A program made the position numbers and the translations under genes. Under the pieces are notes generated by a model that was not told the origin of the DNA, made no database searches, and saw only the letters and a program-made list of their open reading frames with translations. DNA of 45,864 nucleotides, taken from the NCBI GenBank assembly GCA_946803715.1, contig CAMPET010000079.1, positions 131,327-177,190 on the forward strand, in the 5' to 3' direction. Shown here piece by piece: positions 1 through 10,089 of this stretch (its first letter is position 1; each line of letters begins with the position of its first letter). Source of the stretch: Beroe ovata. Its lineage: Eukaryota > Ctenophora > Nuda > Beroida > Beroidae.

Positions 1-389
1 CCCAAAACATGTCAGTTTGAGTGAGCATTTGAAGATAGCTCCCAAAAGGATTAAGCTATAGTTTTGAAACTTCTATCACAGGTCAGCCACCATTAAAAAC
101 TCAGACAACCAAAATTTCACGTCTATCCGACAATTGGTTCCCGAGTTAAGGGCCGTCATAACCCCTTATCGACCCAAAACATGCAACTTTGAGTGAGCAT
201 TTGAGGATAGCTCCCAAACGGATTAAGCTATAGTGTTGAAACTTCTATCACAGGTCAAGTACCATTATAAACTCGGACAACCAAAATTTCACGTCAATCC
301 GACAATCGTTTCCCGAGTTAAGGGCCGTCATAACCCCTATGCGACCCAAAATATACAAATTTGAGTGAGCATTTGAGGATAGCTCCCAA
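1..389. repeat. 172-bp tandem satellite, about 2.3 monomers
   Basis: The phrase cccaaaacatg recurs at 1 and 173, and in mutated form at 345, giving a 172-bp period. Each monomer contains the blocks gagtgagcatttga, gatagctccca, cttctatcacaggtca and cccgagttaagggccgtca. The third monomer stops near 389, where unrelated sequence begins, and the array may extend left of the window. Short open frames inside it are repeat sequence, not genes. Confidence 0.9.
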
Positions 390-1559
390 CTAAAAAAACA
401 GTGACGCCAACGTTTTATACTTCGATTTCGAGGCCCTCGAATCGAGGGTCTCAAATGAGGACTTAACTTGCACTAACGAAACTATTTACTGCTAATCTGG
501 GGACTTAATTATGAAGGGAATATGAATTAAATAAGTAAAAATCTAATCTCTCGACTCTCCTCACCTTTCTGTTCCCGTAGAAAAACAGCCATCATGATAC
601 AGTAGGGGATATCAAGCCATGGGAAGCATGGAATCCCCTCAAACCAGTCTGCCACGACATCCAGCATTGGCCTAGCTAGTAATAGTGGGGGTGGGTGAGA
701 AGGGGGGTTGGAAGGGGGTTGAGATCTCTATCATAGTTGATATATGGATGATGGATAATGTCGAATGTCGACGACAAGATTACGAATTGTGCCGTCCATA
801 CATTCGTTCTTACGGCCCATCCACCACATTGAACTGCTAGAATCTGAGAATGAGTGAACTTTTGATATGATCGATTCGAGCATTGGTTTAGACAGAGAAA
901 CACTAATCTTACCAACAATGCACGCACACATAGAGAGGTATGTATATAGCTACCAAAATAAAGCAAGCACATAGGTATTTTCATGGACACAGAGTAGGTA
1001 ATATATATGGGTATAAACTATGGAGCACACTGACGTATTTGGGCTAATGAGCATAACCCATGTCTTATAGGTCCTATATTGTTTAGTACAGGTATACAGG
1101 ACAGCCAGTTTACAACAAACAGAGTTGGCAGAGAAAAAACAAGCACAACTTTAAATAGAGTAATTCAATATACTATTGTCGTCTAATACTACTGTCTACA
1201 CCTCCATTAGTGTGAATATCATTATGTTTTTATGCATTTTTGGGAATGAAATAAATATCAAACGAATGGAAGGGCTGACGAGGTTGAGTTCATTTAGAAA
1301 TTTGTAGAATTAAGCTGAATAAAACAATTGCCGTATCGTATTTTAACAAATCTATCAATCAAATAACAATATAACTTTCCAAAATAGGAGCTCAGATTTT
1401 AGAAACATGCAAAATACAGATATGTCTCAGAAGAAAACGAAAATTGAGAATTCTCTTTCATCCCCGATTACAACTGTCTAATGGATGAATCAGACTTCCC
1501 GTATCCAAGTTTCCATCGGTTCGAGACCCTACCCCAATAACACCATTCACTGACGTCTC
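390..1559. other. Intergenic, no gene recognised
   Basis: AT-rich sequence between the satellite and the 3' end of the LAMP-like gene. Short open frames at 676-990 and 731-931 have no domain, repeat or splice support. The LAMP-like 3' UTR should lie in the right part, but I could not fix its polyadenylation site. Confidence 0.6.
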
Positions 1560-3033
1560 CTAAATGACTCTCAAATAGTCTGGTGTTGCATGTCGATTAG
1601 CGTATATCACAACTCCACAGATACCGAGAGCAGTGATTGACACAAAGGAACAGATAGTTGCTACCTTTCCCCCAGATGGGCCACTGAAATTATCACGATA
1701 ATCAGTAAAAGACGTATGCTGGTAATACCAGATAATCTGGCGGTGTTTGTGTGTGTCTTTGTTTATATGTGCTGGTGTGTCTGTGTCTGTGAGAATGTGT
1801 ATGTATGTTCGTATGTGCTTGTGTGTGTTTGCATCATGTCCAATGTCTATGACATACTTGTGGTGTGGCTCAGGTTCCGGTTTATGCGTTGTGGGCTTCA
1901 CTGGTGCTTTTGTTGTGGGTTTATGGGGAGGTTTCGTTGGGTGCTCATCTTCAGTACACTTAGATGCACCTGAACAAAACAGTTGTCAGATCACTAAAAT
2001 TCCTGAGTTTACTTATATGTTAGGTATCAAGAGGATATATGGAGAAATATCTCTAATTTGCTCACCAAGAAGTTTCTCGAATGGTGCAATTAAGATCTTT
2101 GTAGTTACAATATCAACAGTTTTGTTCTTGGATTCAACTCCATCTACCACATCATAAAGCTCATATGTTTTCTGAGCATCACACTGGTACTTATGACTAA
2201 CTCTAGTACTGAAAAGCTCTGCTGAAGTCTGTGCTAATCGACCTATTGGAGATTTGGCATCAAACTAGAGTATAGTATCTTAACAAGCAAAACTACATAG
2301 TATCTCTTTCCAAAAAGCACACCTGTTTTAGGATCATGAGCACTGTCAAATGAGGTCTCATTATAGATTAAACTTGTCTGACTTGCATACCACAACTCTT
2401 TAACAGTGTCCTGTAGAAAGCATGATAGAGATGCTGATGGTGGAAGTGAATTCATAGGAATCATTTATTGAGGAAACCAAAGTCTTATCTATAGAGGTGC
2501 ATGGGTCTGCTGCAAACATAACACAAATACTGGTAATATAACAAAATGTGATTTACTCAATCAAACCTTGTGGAACGTCATAGAAAAGTTGAAATCGGCC
2601 CAGAGAATTGAAATTGCAGAAGAATCAGTCAGTTCTCTCCCTAAACATTTCCCAGTTACTGAAGAATCGTTAGCAGGTATAGTTACTTCATGGATAGCGT
2701 CCACCACCTCCTGAGAGACATCCATTATTGGAGGCATCTGGTGAAAGTATTAACAACAAAATAATGAGATAATTCATGGCATAACTGACCGCATTTACAA
2801 GTTTGTGATAAGATATCTTCAAAACAATGTTTCCTGTCATGGACACACATGGATTGCTGGTCCCAGGAGCAATGAAGTCCCAACAAAGGATGTGGAACTG
2901 GGTCAGAACTGAAAATAAAAATAGGAACCAGTAAAGTTTAAGCTGTTTTCGCAGTATTACTAAAATTGGCTGTGTAGCAACAGTATTACTCACTGAAGGC
3001 AAAGAAGATAGTCACTGATGTCCAGCTAGCCAT
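1560..3033 (-). CDS. Single-domain LAMP-like lysosomal membrane glycoprotein
   Basis: Seven exons on the minus strand: 2994-3033, 2790-2908, 2567-2737, 2323-2410, 2066-2242, 1858-1969 and 1560-1683. They total 831 nt (276 aa), with matching phases and GT-AG junctions. A hydrophobic signal peptide (about 1-24) precedes one LAMP luminal domain with four cysteines at about 34, 84, 160 and 203, the family's two-disulfide pattern; HKYQCDAQK matches the conserved block around the third. A Pro/Thr/Lys-rich stalk, one membrane segment (ATICSFVSITALGICGVVIY) and an 11-residue tail ending PDYLRVI follow. The tail holds a YxxV lysosomal sorting signal, although vertebrate LAMPs end directly at YxxI. This is a one-domain form, as in CD68 or LAMP5. 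By family it should sit in lysosome or endosome membranes. Intron 6 is in frame and open. A partial second allele lies at 7456-7932. Confidence 0.85.
1740..1832. repeat. Imperfect GT/CA microsatellite in intron 6 of the LAMP-like gene
   Basis: TG-rich on the plus strand (tgtttgtgtgtgtctttg and onward), lying inside the 174-nt intron 1684-1857. Read in the coding sense it encodes a His/Thr-rich stretch without a stop, so frame alone would not reveal it as intron. The flanking GTATGT donor and TTTCAG acceptor are why I call it intronic. Confidence 0.75.
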
Positions 3034-3648
3034 GGTTTTCTATTTCTGTAGGCACTTAAAATGACTGAATCACTGATATTCTCCACAATATGCAAAGGAT
3101 AAGAAGCTAACTCTGGAAACTTAGAATGGTGATCAAGATCTTATCTATAGATGTGTATGGGTAAACTACAAACATTACAAAATACTGGACATCAACTTTC
3201 TAATCAAAGGACTGACACACAAGGAGGAAAAATCTTAATGTCCAATTTAACTTTTAAATTATGTATTTTTCAATTTGAAACTCCCAAAAACTAAATATGG
3301 CATGTGTTTCTCGGAATATTCTTTAATGAATGCAGCAAACGGGGCGCGTTGCATGGCAGTTGCTCAAGAAACTGTCTGCGCATGAAGGCATTTTCTATTG
3401 TCTAAATTGCTGAACAGATTTCATCAACACAAAGTAGCATGCTACGCACCGTCAGCCGTGCTTATAACGCCGTAAAGAACATCCAGCATGAGCAAATCCA
3501 GACAAGAGCAAATCCAGACAAGAGCACATCCAGCATGAGCAAATTCAAAACTGCATTGAAATTCAAACTGCATTGAAATGCTCGTTAAATGTATAAAAGT
3601 CTTCGGTTTGCGTCGCATTCATGCACGCGCGCCACGCGGCCCTACGGG

Positions 3649-3749
3649 TTGTCGATCGATGATAGACCCTGTCGAGAATTTCGTTTTGCGCGCGCGCGGC
3701 TCAAACTTATTCTCGCGGCTTGCATCAGCGGTCTAGCATCGCCAGACAA
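3649..3749. mobile_element. TTGTC-type MITE, haplotype A copy
   Basis: A 101-bp element starting TTGTCGATCGATGATAG and ending CTAGCATCGCCAGACAA, imperfect inverted repeats of each other. The core is CG-rich (a GCGCGCGCG run) next to CTGTCGAGAATTTCG. It is flanked by ccctacggg at 3640-3648 and 3750-3758, a direct repeat of 8-9 bp. There is no coding capacity. Confidence 0.8.
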
Positions 3750-3795
3750 CCCTACGGGTTGCCGGATGTTACCTGTCCATTAAATTGTTTCTTGC

Positions 3796-3862
3796 GCGCG
3801 GCGCGCGCGCCTTCATCGATCAAGGCCGAAATGTTTCGGCCTTCGATGAAGGCGCGCGCAAA
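3796..3862. repeat. GC-rich foldback hairpin
   Basis: Two complementary arms, GCGCGCGCCTTCATCGA and the matching TCGATGAAGGCGCGCGC, enclose a second stem, GGCCGAAA with TTTCGGCC. The other haplotype has it at about 8740-8810 with a small insertion in the loop. Fragments of one arm also occur at 8393-8414 and 29278-29305, so it belongs to a dispersed family. Confidence 0.75.
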
Positions 3863-3901
3863 AACCATGAACAGTGGACATGCAGACAGATAACAACTTA
3901 C

Positions 3902-4104
3902 TTGTAAGATTTCACCCTACCCTTGCTGGCGGGATTTTATCCCTGGCAAGGGGCGGATTGAAAATCGCGCGCACCGACGGTAGGGTAAAATCCGGATCCT
4001 ACAAACAATTTGTAGGATTTTACCCTACCGTCGGTGCGCGCGATTTTCAATCCGCCCCGACAGGGATAAAATCCCGCCAGCAAGGGTAGGGTGAAATCCT
4101 ACAA
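3902..4104. mobile_element. Two TTGTAGG-type MITEs head to head, forming a long palindrome
   Basis: Unit A (3902-4004) and unit B (4010-4104) are inverted copies of one element, separated by 5 bp. Each runs from TTGTAGGATTT or its variant, through TACCCTTGCTGGCGGGATTT and GATTGAAAATCGCGCGCACC, to AAATCCTACAA. Together they make a foldback with arms of about 95-100 bp. The other haplotype lacks it at the matching place (about 8830-8870). I saw no clean target-site duplication around the pair. Confidence 0.8.
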
Positions 4105-4413
4105 ACAAACGTCAAACAACTAGAACTAACATCCGTGCAACGCTGAACGCAACCTAGCCTTTAGCTTTAAGTGCAAGTGCAGCACGCTCAATGAAAGCAG
4201 CACAATAATTTAAATATATTGTCTCACTATATTATACACAAAGAAGGAAAAAATGGCATGCGCGATTACGCGACGTCACGCACACGCACAGCACAATAAT
4301 TTTGGCTCCGTGCGCCGGGCAAAATGGCAATTCAAATAAACATGGCCATGAATGGAAAAAATTAAATTTTGGATTATTCATACTTGTTTTTCAGTCTTGT
4401 GTTGCATATATCT

Positions 4414-4509
4414 TTGTAGGATTTCACCCTACCCTTGCTGGTGGGATTTTATCTCTGGCAAGGGGGGATTGAAAATCGCGCGCACCAACGGTAGGGTAAA
4501 ATCCTACAA
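4414..4509. mobile_element. TTGTAGG-type MITE with defined target-site duplication
   Basis: A 96-bp element with inverted ends TTGTAGGATTT and AAATCCTACAA. The sequence catatatctt occurs on both sides (4405-4414 and 4510-4519) but only once at 9204-9213 in the other haplotype, an exact empty site. The duplication is 9 or 10 bp, depending on whether a shared T belongs to the element. That length suits Mutator-like elements better than hAT elements (8 bp). Confidence 0.9.
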
Positions 4510-5349
4510 CATATATCTTAGTACTCAGATGTATAACTTGAAATTATATAATACAAATGTAGAACACACTGTGTGCCTGAGAAATCTAGTGGTATGCTAG
4601 CCTTGATCAGACAAGGATAATTTTTATGGTTAGATACCCTTCCATTCATGCCCAAGGTAATCATTAATATTATGCATTATACATAAGATCAGGTTAAACC
4701 TTACATCATACATGAATTGGTGAAATTTGATACTAGAAGTTATTGATTGTAATTGCAGGGTTGTAATTCAGTTATTTTTTGTTTGAATCTGAGATTGTTG
4801 TGAACATGGACAAGCATTGATAACCATGGAGGAGCACCATAGCATTTAAATCAAAGTCTTTCCTAAATGAATCAATTGACCTTGCAGCAGTGTGTTTCTT
4901 TTTACTTGAAAGAATCCCTCGCAGTTGCTGGCATAAACACTCCTATAGATCAAACAAAGTTGTGTGTCCTCCTATAAGGGTTTTTTGAAACAGGGTTTTT
5001 TGAAACATGTCAATAAAGATATTGTGGTTGTTATAAAGGAGGTGTAAAATAGTCCAAAAGCATCAGGAGAATGGTCCGTGGGGATTGGGGCCTACTTAAA
5101 TCACTTAAACACAGTGCGCCTCAGTATTCCATCCTGTCACTCAAATTAGAATGTATAAAGTAATGTTGTAAAGTTTGTAAATGGTCCATTTTCACTGTAT
5201 TGGTCCATGTACACTGTATTTTGAAACAATCACATTCTATTCAGGTTGTCAACATTCTTTTATGATCAATTTATGATGCTTTCACCAGAATGATGAATCT
5301 CTAACTTATACTCTTGATATAGATTTATGACGAGATGCACATGTTATAA

Positions 5350-5517
5350 ATGTCCATCCCAACCCCTGATTTCTTGCTTTGTCCAATTTGCCGAACGCGA
5401 TTTAATGGTACAACCAAAAAGCCAATATCGCTCCTATGTGGACACACCTGTTGTAGTAATTGTCTACAGTTAATGCATCGAAAGCAATGTCCCCTTGATG
5501 CTACACCTTTTCAACAG
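5350..5517 (+). CDS. RC3H exon 1 (RING finger), haplotype A copy, truncated by assembly
   Basis: Identical to RC3H exon 1 at 10090-10257 and followed by the same GT donor. Five bases later the contig ends at the N at 5523, so no further exon follows. It encodes the 56-residue N terminus with the RING finger. It is best read as the second allele of the start of the RC3H gene, not a separate gene or pseudogene. Confidence 0.85.
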
Positions 5518-5549
5518 GTTTANGGTATGACACAAATGCTGACATAGCC

Positions 5550-5981
5550 ATGCAACACTCCTACCAAATCAATCACATTGATACAATGACGCTCAAGCCG
5601 GAACCAGCAATGGATTTGCCACTTTCGGAGTCGGATAAGGCGAAGAGATGGGACTTATTGAAGTCTGTCCTCCAAAGATTTCCATTTCAAATCTCTACAG
5701 ATCAGACATTGGCATTTTTTCAAGAGTTGGAACCAATACAATTTGTGATGGCTCTGGAGAATGAACCATTAGGCTTATATAAAGATATAGGCCAGGTGAT
5801 AAAGACTGACTGTAAGCCCATTCGCCACAAACCAAGGCCATTAACGGTAGATAAACTGATCATTTTGGACGGAATCATAGACGACTTCAAGAAAAGAGGC
5901 ATATTAGTTGACAGTCATAGCCCATGGTCCTCATGCATTCATTTAGTGCCTAAAGCGGACAAGAAAACATATCGCTTGTAA
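5550..5981 (+). mobile_element. Fragment of a Ty3/gypsy-type reverse transcriptase
   Basis: The frame contains KPIRHKPRPLTVDKL, then DDFKKRGILVDSHSPWSS and HLVPKADKK. These match the start of the reverse-transcriptase domain in gypsy-like pol proteins (charged helix, SPWxSP-like turn, LVxKxD). It stops before the catalytic region, at a TAA within gtaagt. No LTR, integrase or gag was found, so it is a dead remnant. It lies in the 1.9-kb piece bounded by Ns at 5523 and 7455, so its true genomic position is uncertain. Confidence 0.7.
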
Positions 5982-6189
5982 GTACAATATATACCTACTA
6001 GAAAACCCGTCGATGGGGCGTGGTACAGTATAAATAGTGAATACGACGGGAATTTACGATCAAAATATCGTTAGCAATTTTCTTCTTTTTTGTTTTTCTT
6101 TGTACATGATCACGCTTAGCATGGAAAATAACCGAAAATGAATGTTGACTACGACCATAGTCAGAAATTTCATCGTCATAGAAAGTACA

Positions 6190-6640
6190 TGTCAAAGGAA
6201 AACTGTCTTGAGAAGAGTTGTGTCTGGAGAAGTGGTGTCAAGAAACACTGTGTCGAGAAAATTTGTGTCCGGGAATGTGGTGTCAAGATCATGTGGAGAA
6301 GTGCCAAGAGAGAGAGCGATGTCAGGAGCAATGGTGTCATAGAAACCTCCAAGTTCTATACACTGAAGTACTATACACTGCAGTTCTCTCAGCACTTGGG
6401 AGTCACGGGACGTCGGGACTTGGCTCCCATCCCGGTCGCGTACGGCTTGGGTTGGGCTCGAGAGATATTGATGTCAGGAGGAGTGGCGTCAAGCAAAAGT
6501 GATGTCAATTGTCACAGTCAAGAGGGACTGATGTCGAAAGAGACTGTTATCTAGAGGAACTGCTGTCAAAAGCTGTAGTGTCGAGTGAAAGTGTGCCAAG
6601 CAAAAATGATGTCAAGAAAAAAGTGGTGTTAAGAGATTAC
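6190..6640. repeat. Degenerate short-period tandem repeat around GTGTCAAGAA
   Basis: The word GTGTC, GATGTC or GCGTC followed by A/G-rich sequence recurs roughly every 13-20 bases: gtgtctggagaagtg, gtgtcaagaaacact, gtgtcgagaaaat, gtgtccgggaatgtg, gatgtcaggagcaat, gcgtcaagcaaaag. About 100 unrelated bases interrupt it near 6360-6460. It keeps several frames open by composition alone. Confidence 0.65.
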
Positions 6641-7089
6641 AGAGGATAGTGCCATGGAAGATGTCATGACAAAAAAGCCGGATACTCTCATTGACCGTGT
6701 TAAGTGAGAGTACTGTCAAAAGGTTTTTTACATACCGACGGATGGAATCGTTTTCATCTCTGAGTACTCTCCTTTGATTTCGAAGCGTACACTTGAGTAG
6801 TATAAGTATAACGTATCTCTCAGGCCGAAAGTAGGTACTCGCATGTCTTGATGTTGTCATATTCCCGCACGCACGATTCGTGCGTGTGTGTGTTTGTGCG
6901 TGGTTCCATGCTCAGTAGATGTAATGATCATTGACCATCAATATTGAAATTTGAAACGTTTCAAAACAAATAAACAACGAAATGAAGCGCATCCATACGC
7001 GCGCATTCAATTCGCACGTGCAACTCCTTAATCGCGTAGCAACGGCGTTATATGCAAATTTTTGCTACACCCTATAATTGATTTTTGCA

Positions 7090-7290
7090 TCTCTTCTCAA
7101 AACTTCCGACGCAGATTACGAAAAATCTAAGACCTAAATCAAAAATATCGAATGATCGTCCTAAGCGGAATCCTTTTTTCTACCACCTTGCAAAAAATCC
7201 CGGCTCTCCAACTCCATTTGGTCGAGTTATCCGTCCTCAAAGGAACCGATTTCCTATAAGTGCCTTATTCCTTTATATTATAGATATCGG
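7090..7290 (+). repeat. Dispersed repeat, copy 1
   Basis: Aligns with the reverse complement of 25451-25655. Shared blocks include gattacgaaaaatcta, ccttgcaaaaaatcccgg, aactccatttggtcgagtta and ataagtgccttatt. Divergence is moderate, so this is an old interspersed repeat of unknown class. No terminal repeats or coding capacity were seen. Confidence 0.8.
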
Positions 7291-7455
7291 TGTGTAGGCA
7301 ATGGTAGGATAAGTTAGATAATGGCAGATACCACGTACCTCTGCGAGCTCACTATGTATGTGTAGGGTTGTATACGGTATGATGTGTGTTCCCATGGCTG
7401 TTATACAGCAGGGTGTACGATGTGTGTGGGGGTGTGTGGCATGAAACTTGCAGTN

Positions 7456-7932
7456 AAATCGGCCCAGAGAATTGAAATTGCAGAAGAATCAGTCAGTTCT
7501 CTCCCTAAACATTTCCCAGTTACTGAAGAATCGTTAGCAGGTATAGTTACTTCATGGATAGCGTCCACCACCTCCTGAGAGACATCCATTATTGGAGGCA
7601 TCTGGTGAAGGTATTAACAACAAAATAATGAGATAATTCATGGCATAACTGACCGCATTTACAAGTTTGTGATAAGATATCTTCAAAACAATGTTTCCTG
7701 TCATGGACACACATGGATTGCTGGTCCCAGGAGCAATGAAGTCCCAACAAAGGATGTGGAACTGGGTCAAAACTGAAAATAAAAATAGGAACCAGTAAAG
7801 TTTAAGCTGTTTCGCAGTATTACTAAAATTGGCAGTATTACTAAAATTGGCAGTATTACTAAAATTGGCTGTGTAGCAACAGTATTACTCACTGAAGGCA
7901 AAGAAGATAGTCACTGATGTCCAGCTAGCCAT
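7456..7932 (-). CDS. LAMP-like gene, haplotype B, 5' part only
   Basis: Exon 1 (7893-7932), exon 2 (7654-7772) and most of exon 3 (7456-7601) match the LAMP-like gene at 1560-3033; the coding differences I saw are silent. The copy is cut at the N at 7455, so the C-terminal exons are missing through assembly, not by mutation. Intron 1 carries the 18-bp repeat expansion. Confidence 0.85.
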
Positions 7933-8566
7933 GGTATTCTATTTCTGTAGGCACTTAAAATGACTGAATCACTGATATTCTCCACAATATGGAAAGGATA
8001 AGAAGCTAACTCTGGAAACTTGGAATGGTGATCAAGATCTTATCTATAGATGTGTATGGGTAAACTACAAACATTACAAATACTGGACATCAACTTTCTA
8101 ATCCAAGGACTGACACACAAGGAGGAAAAATCTTAATGTCGAATTTAACTTTTAAATTATGTATTTTTCAATTTTGAAACTCCCAAAAACTAAATACGGC
8201 ATGTGTTTCTCCGAATATTCTCTAATGAATGCAGGGCACGGGGCCACTTGGCATGGCAGTTGCTCCATGCTCAAGAAACTATCTGCTCATGAAGGCATTT
8301 TCTATTGTCTATATTGCTGCACAGATTTCATCAACACAAAGTAGCAGGCTATGCGCCGTCAGCCTTGCACGTGTTTATAACGCCGTAATTCGGCCTTCAA
8401 TGAAGGTGCGCGCCAAGCCGCGTGAAATATACATAGCTATAGGACATGGACAGAGCTAAATAACATCCAGCATGAGCAAATTAAACTGCATTGAAATTTG
8501 TTAAATTTATAAAAATCTTTGGTTCGCATTCGAATGCACGCGCGCCGCCGCGCCACGTGGCCCTAT

Positions 8567-8697
8567 TTGTCGGGCGATGCCAGACCGCTGATGCAAGCCG
8601 CGAAGCGGCTTGCGCCAGCAAGCCGCTGTCTGAGAATAAGTTTGCGCCGCGCGCGCGCGAAACGAAATTCTCGACAGGGTCTATCATCGATCGACAA
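8567..8697. mobile_element. TTGTC-type MITE, haplotype B copy in the opposite orientation
   Basis: Starts TTGTCGGGCGATGCCAGACC and ends ATCATCGATCGACAA, the reverse orientation to the element at 3649-3749. It is flanked by ggccctat at 8559-8566 and 8698-8705, an exact 8-bp duplication that differs from that of haplotype A. About 30 extra bases near its left end contain the small inverted repeat AAGCCGCGAAGCGGCTT. Confidence 0.85.
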
Positions 8698-8739
8698 GGC
8701 CCTATGGGTTACCGGATATTATCAGTCCATTGTTTCATG

Positions 8740-8810
8740 CGCGCGGCGCGCGCGCCTTCATCGATCAAGGCCGAAATGTTTCGGCCGCGGCCTTCGATGA
8801 AGGCGCGCGC
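8740..8810. repeat. GC-rich foldback hairpin, haplotype B
   Basis: Counterpart of 3796-3862, with the same CCTTCATCGA and TCGATGAAGG arms and a loop expanded to TTCGGCCGCGGCC. The neighbouring MITE to its left is inverted between haplotypes, but this hairpin is not. Confidence 0.7.
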
Positions 8811-8914
8811 AAAAAACAGTGCAAGTGGACAAATAACATATAAGTATAATACATCCGGTGCAATTCTATAATGAGTGCAGCACGCTCAGCTCAATGAAAG
8901 CAGCACAATAATTT

Positions 8915-9020
8915 TTGTTTGGCGATGTTAGACCGCTGATGCGCAAGCCGCGAAGAGAATAAGTTTGCGCCGCGCGCGCGTAAAACGAAATTCTCGACAG
9001 GGTCTATCATCGGTCGACAA
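8915..9020. mobile_element. TTGTC-type MITE with exact 8-bp target-site duplication
   Basis: A 106-bp element from TTGTTTGGCGATGTTAGACC to CATCGGTCGACAA. The 8-bp aataattt lies on both sides (8907-8914 and 9021-9028) and only once in haplotype A (4204-4211), which is the empty site. Ends and duplication length fit a hAT-derived non-autonomous element. Confidence 0.9.
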
Positions 9021-10089
9021 AATAATTTATATATTGTTTCACTATATTATACACAAAGAAGGAAAAATGCGCGCGGCGACGTCGCGCGCACGCGCAGCAC
9101 AATAATTTTGGCTCCGCGCGCCGCGCAAAATTGCAATTCAAATAAACATGGATGGAAAAATTAAATTTTGGATTATTCATACTTGTTTTTCAGTCTTGTG
9201 TTGCATATATCTTAGTACTCAGATGTATAACTTGAAATTGAATAATACAGATGTAGAACACACTGTGGTATGCTAGCCTTGATCAGACAGTATAATTTTT
9301 ATGGTTAGATACCATTTTATTCATGCCCAAGGTAATCATTAATATTGTGCATTATACATAAGATCAGGTTAAACCTTACATCATACATGAATTGGAGAAA
9401 TTTGGTACTAGAAGTTATTGATTGTAATTGCAGGGTTGTAATACAGTTATTTTTTTGTTTGAATCTGAGATTGTTGTGAATCTGAGTTTGAATCTGAGAT
9501 TTGTGTGTTTGAATCTGTGTTTGAATCTGAGATTATTATGAACAAGCATTGATCACCATGGAGGAGCACCATAGCATTTAAATAAAAGTCTTATGGCATT
9601 TCCTAAATGAATCAATTGACCTTGCAGCAGTGTGTTTCTTTTTACTTGAAAGAATCCCTCGCAGTTGCTGGCATAAACACTCCTATAGATCAAACAAAGT
9701 TGTGTGTCCTCCTATAAGGGTTTTTTGAAACAGGGTTTTTTGAAACATGTCAATAAAGATATTGTGGTTGTTATAAAGGAGGTGTAAAATAGTCCAAAAG
9801 CATCAGGAGAATGGTCCGTGGGGATTGGGGCCTACTTAAATCACTTAAACACAGTGCGCCTCAGTATTCCATCCTGTCACTCAAATTAGAATGTATAAAG
9901 TAATGTTGTAAAGTTTGTAAATGGTCCATTTTCACTGTATTGGTCCATGTACACTGTATTTTGAAACAATCACATTCTATTCAGGTTGTCAACATTCTTT
10001 TATGATCAATTTATGATGCTTTCACCAGAATGATGAATCTCTAACTTATACTCTTGATATAGATTTATGACGAGATGCACATGTTATAA

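Larger units (their letters stand above)
2592..5522. other. Haplotype A of the LAMP/RC3H intergenic locus
   Basis: This 2,931-bp block is repeated at 7456-10262 with small differences. It holds LAMP exons 1-2 and most of exon 3, the divergent intergenic region and RC3H exon 1. It stops at the N at 5523. From about 4,890 onward the two copies are virtually identical; further left they differ by substitutions and transposon insertions. Two unmerged haplotypes fit better than a real duplication. Confidence 0.8.
5982..7454. other. No gene recognised; rest of the N-bounded contig
   Basis: Holds a degenerate GTGTCAAGAA-type repeat (6190-6640) and one copy of a dispersed repeat (7090-7290). Open frames at 6138-6554 and 6218-6502 come from the repeat. 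The contig is bounded by single Ns on both sides and matches neither haplotype block, so it may be misplaced or may be an insertion. Confidence 0.6.

Noticed and set aside
676-990. 104-aa open frame on the minus strand (and 731-931)
   Set aside because: No domain, codon or splice evidence, and it lies in AT-rich intergenic sequence.
1501-1560. tRNA B-box-like ggttcgagacc
   Set aside because: No matching A box, acceptor stem or cloverleaf could be built around it.
3400-9100. CRISPR-like or phage-like repeat clusters
   Set aside because: The repeats are eukaryotic MITEs and hairpins with target-site duplications. There is no regular spacer pattern, and spliced animal genes surround them.
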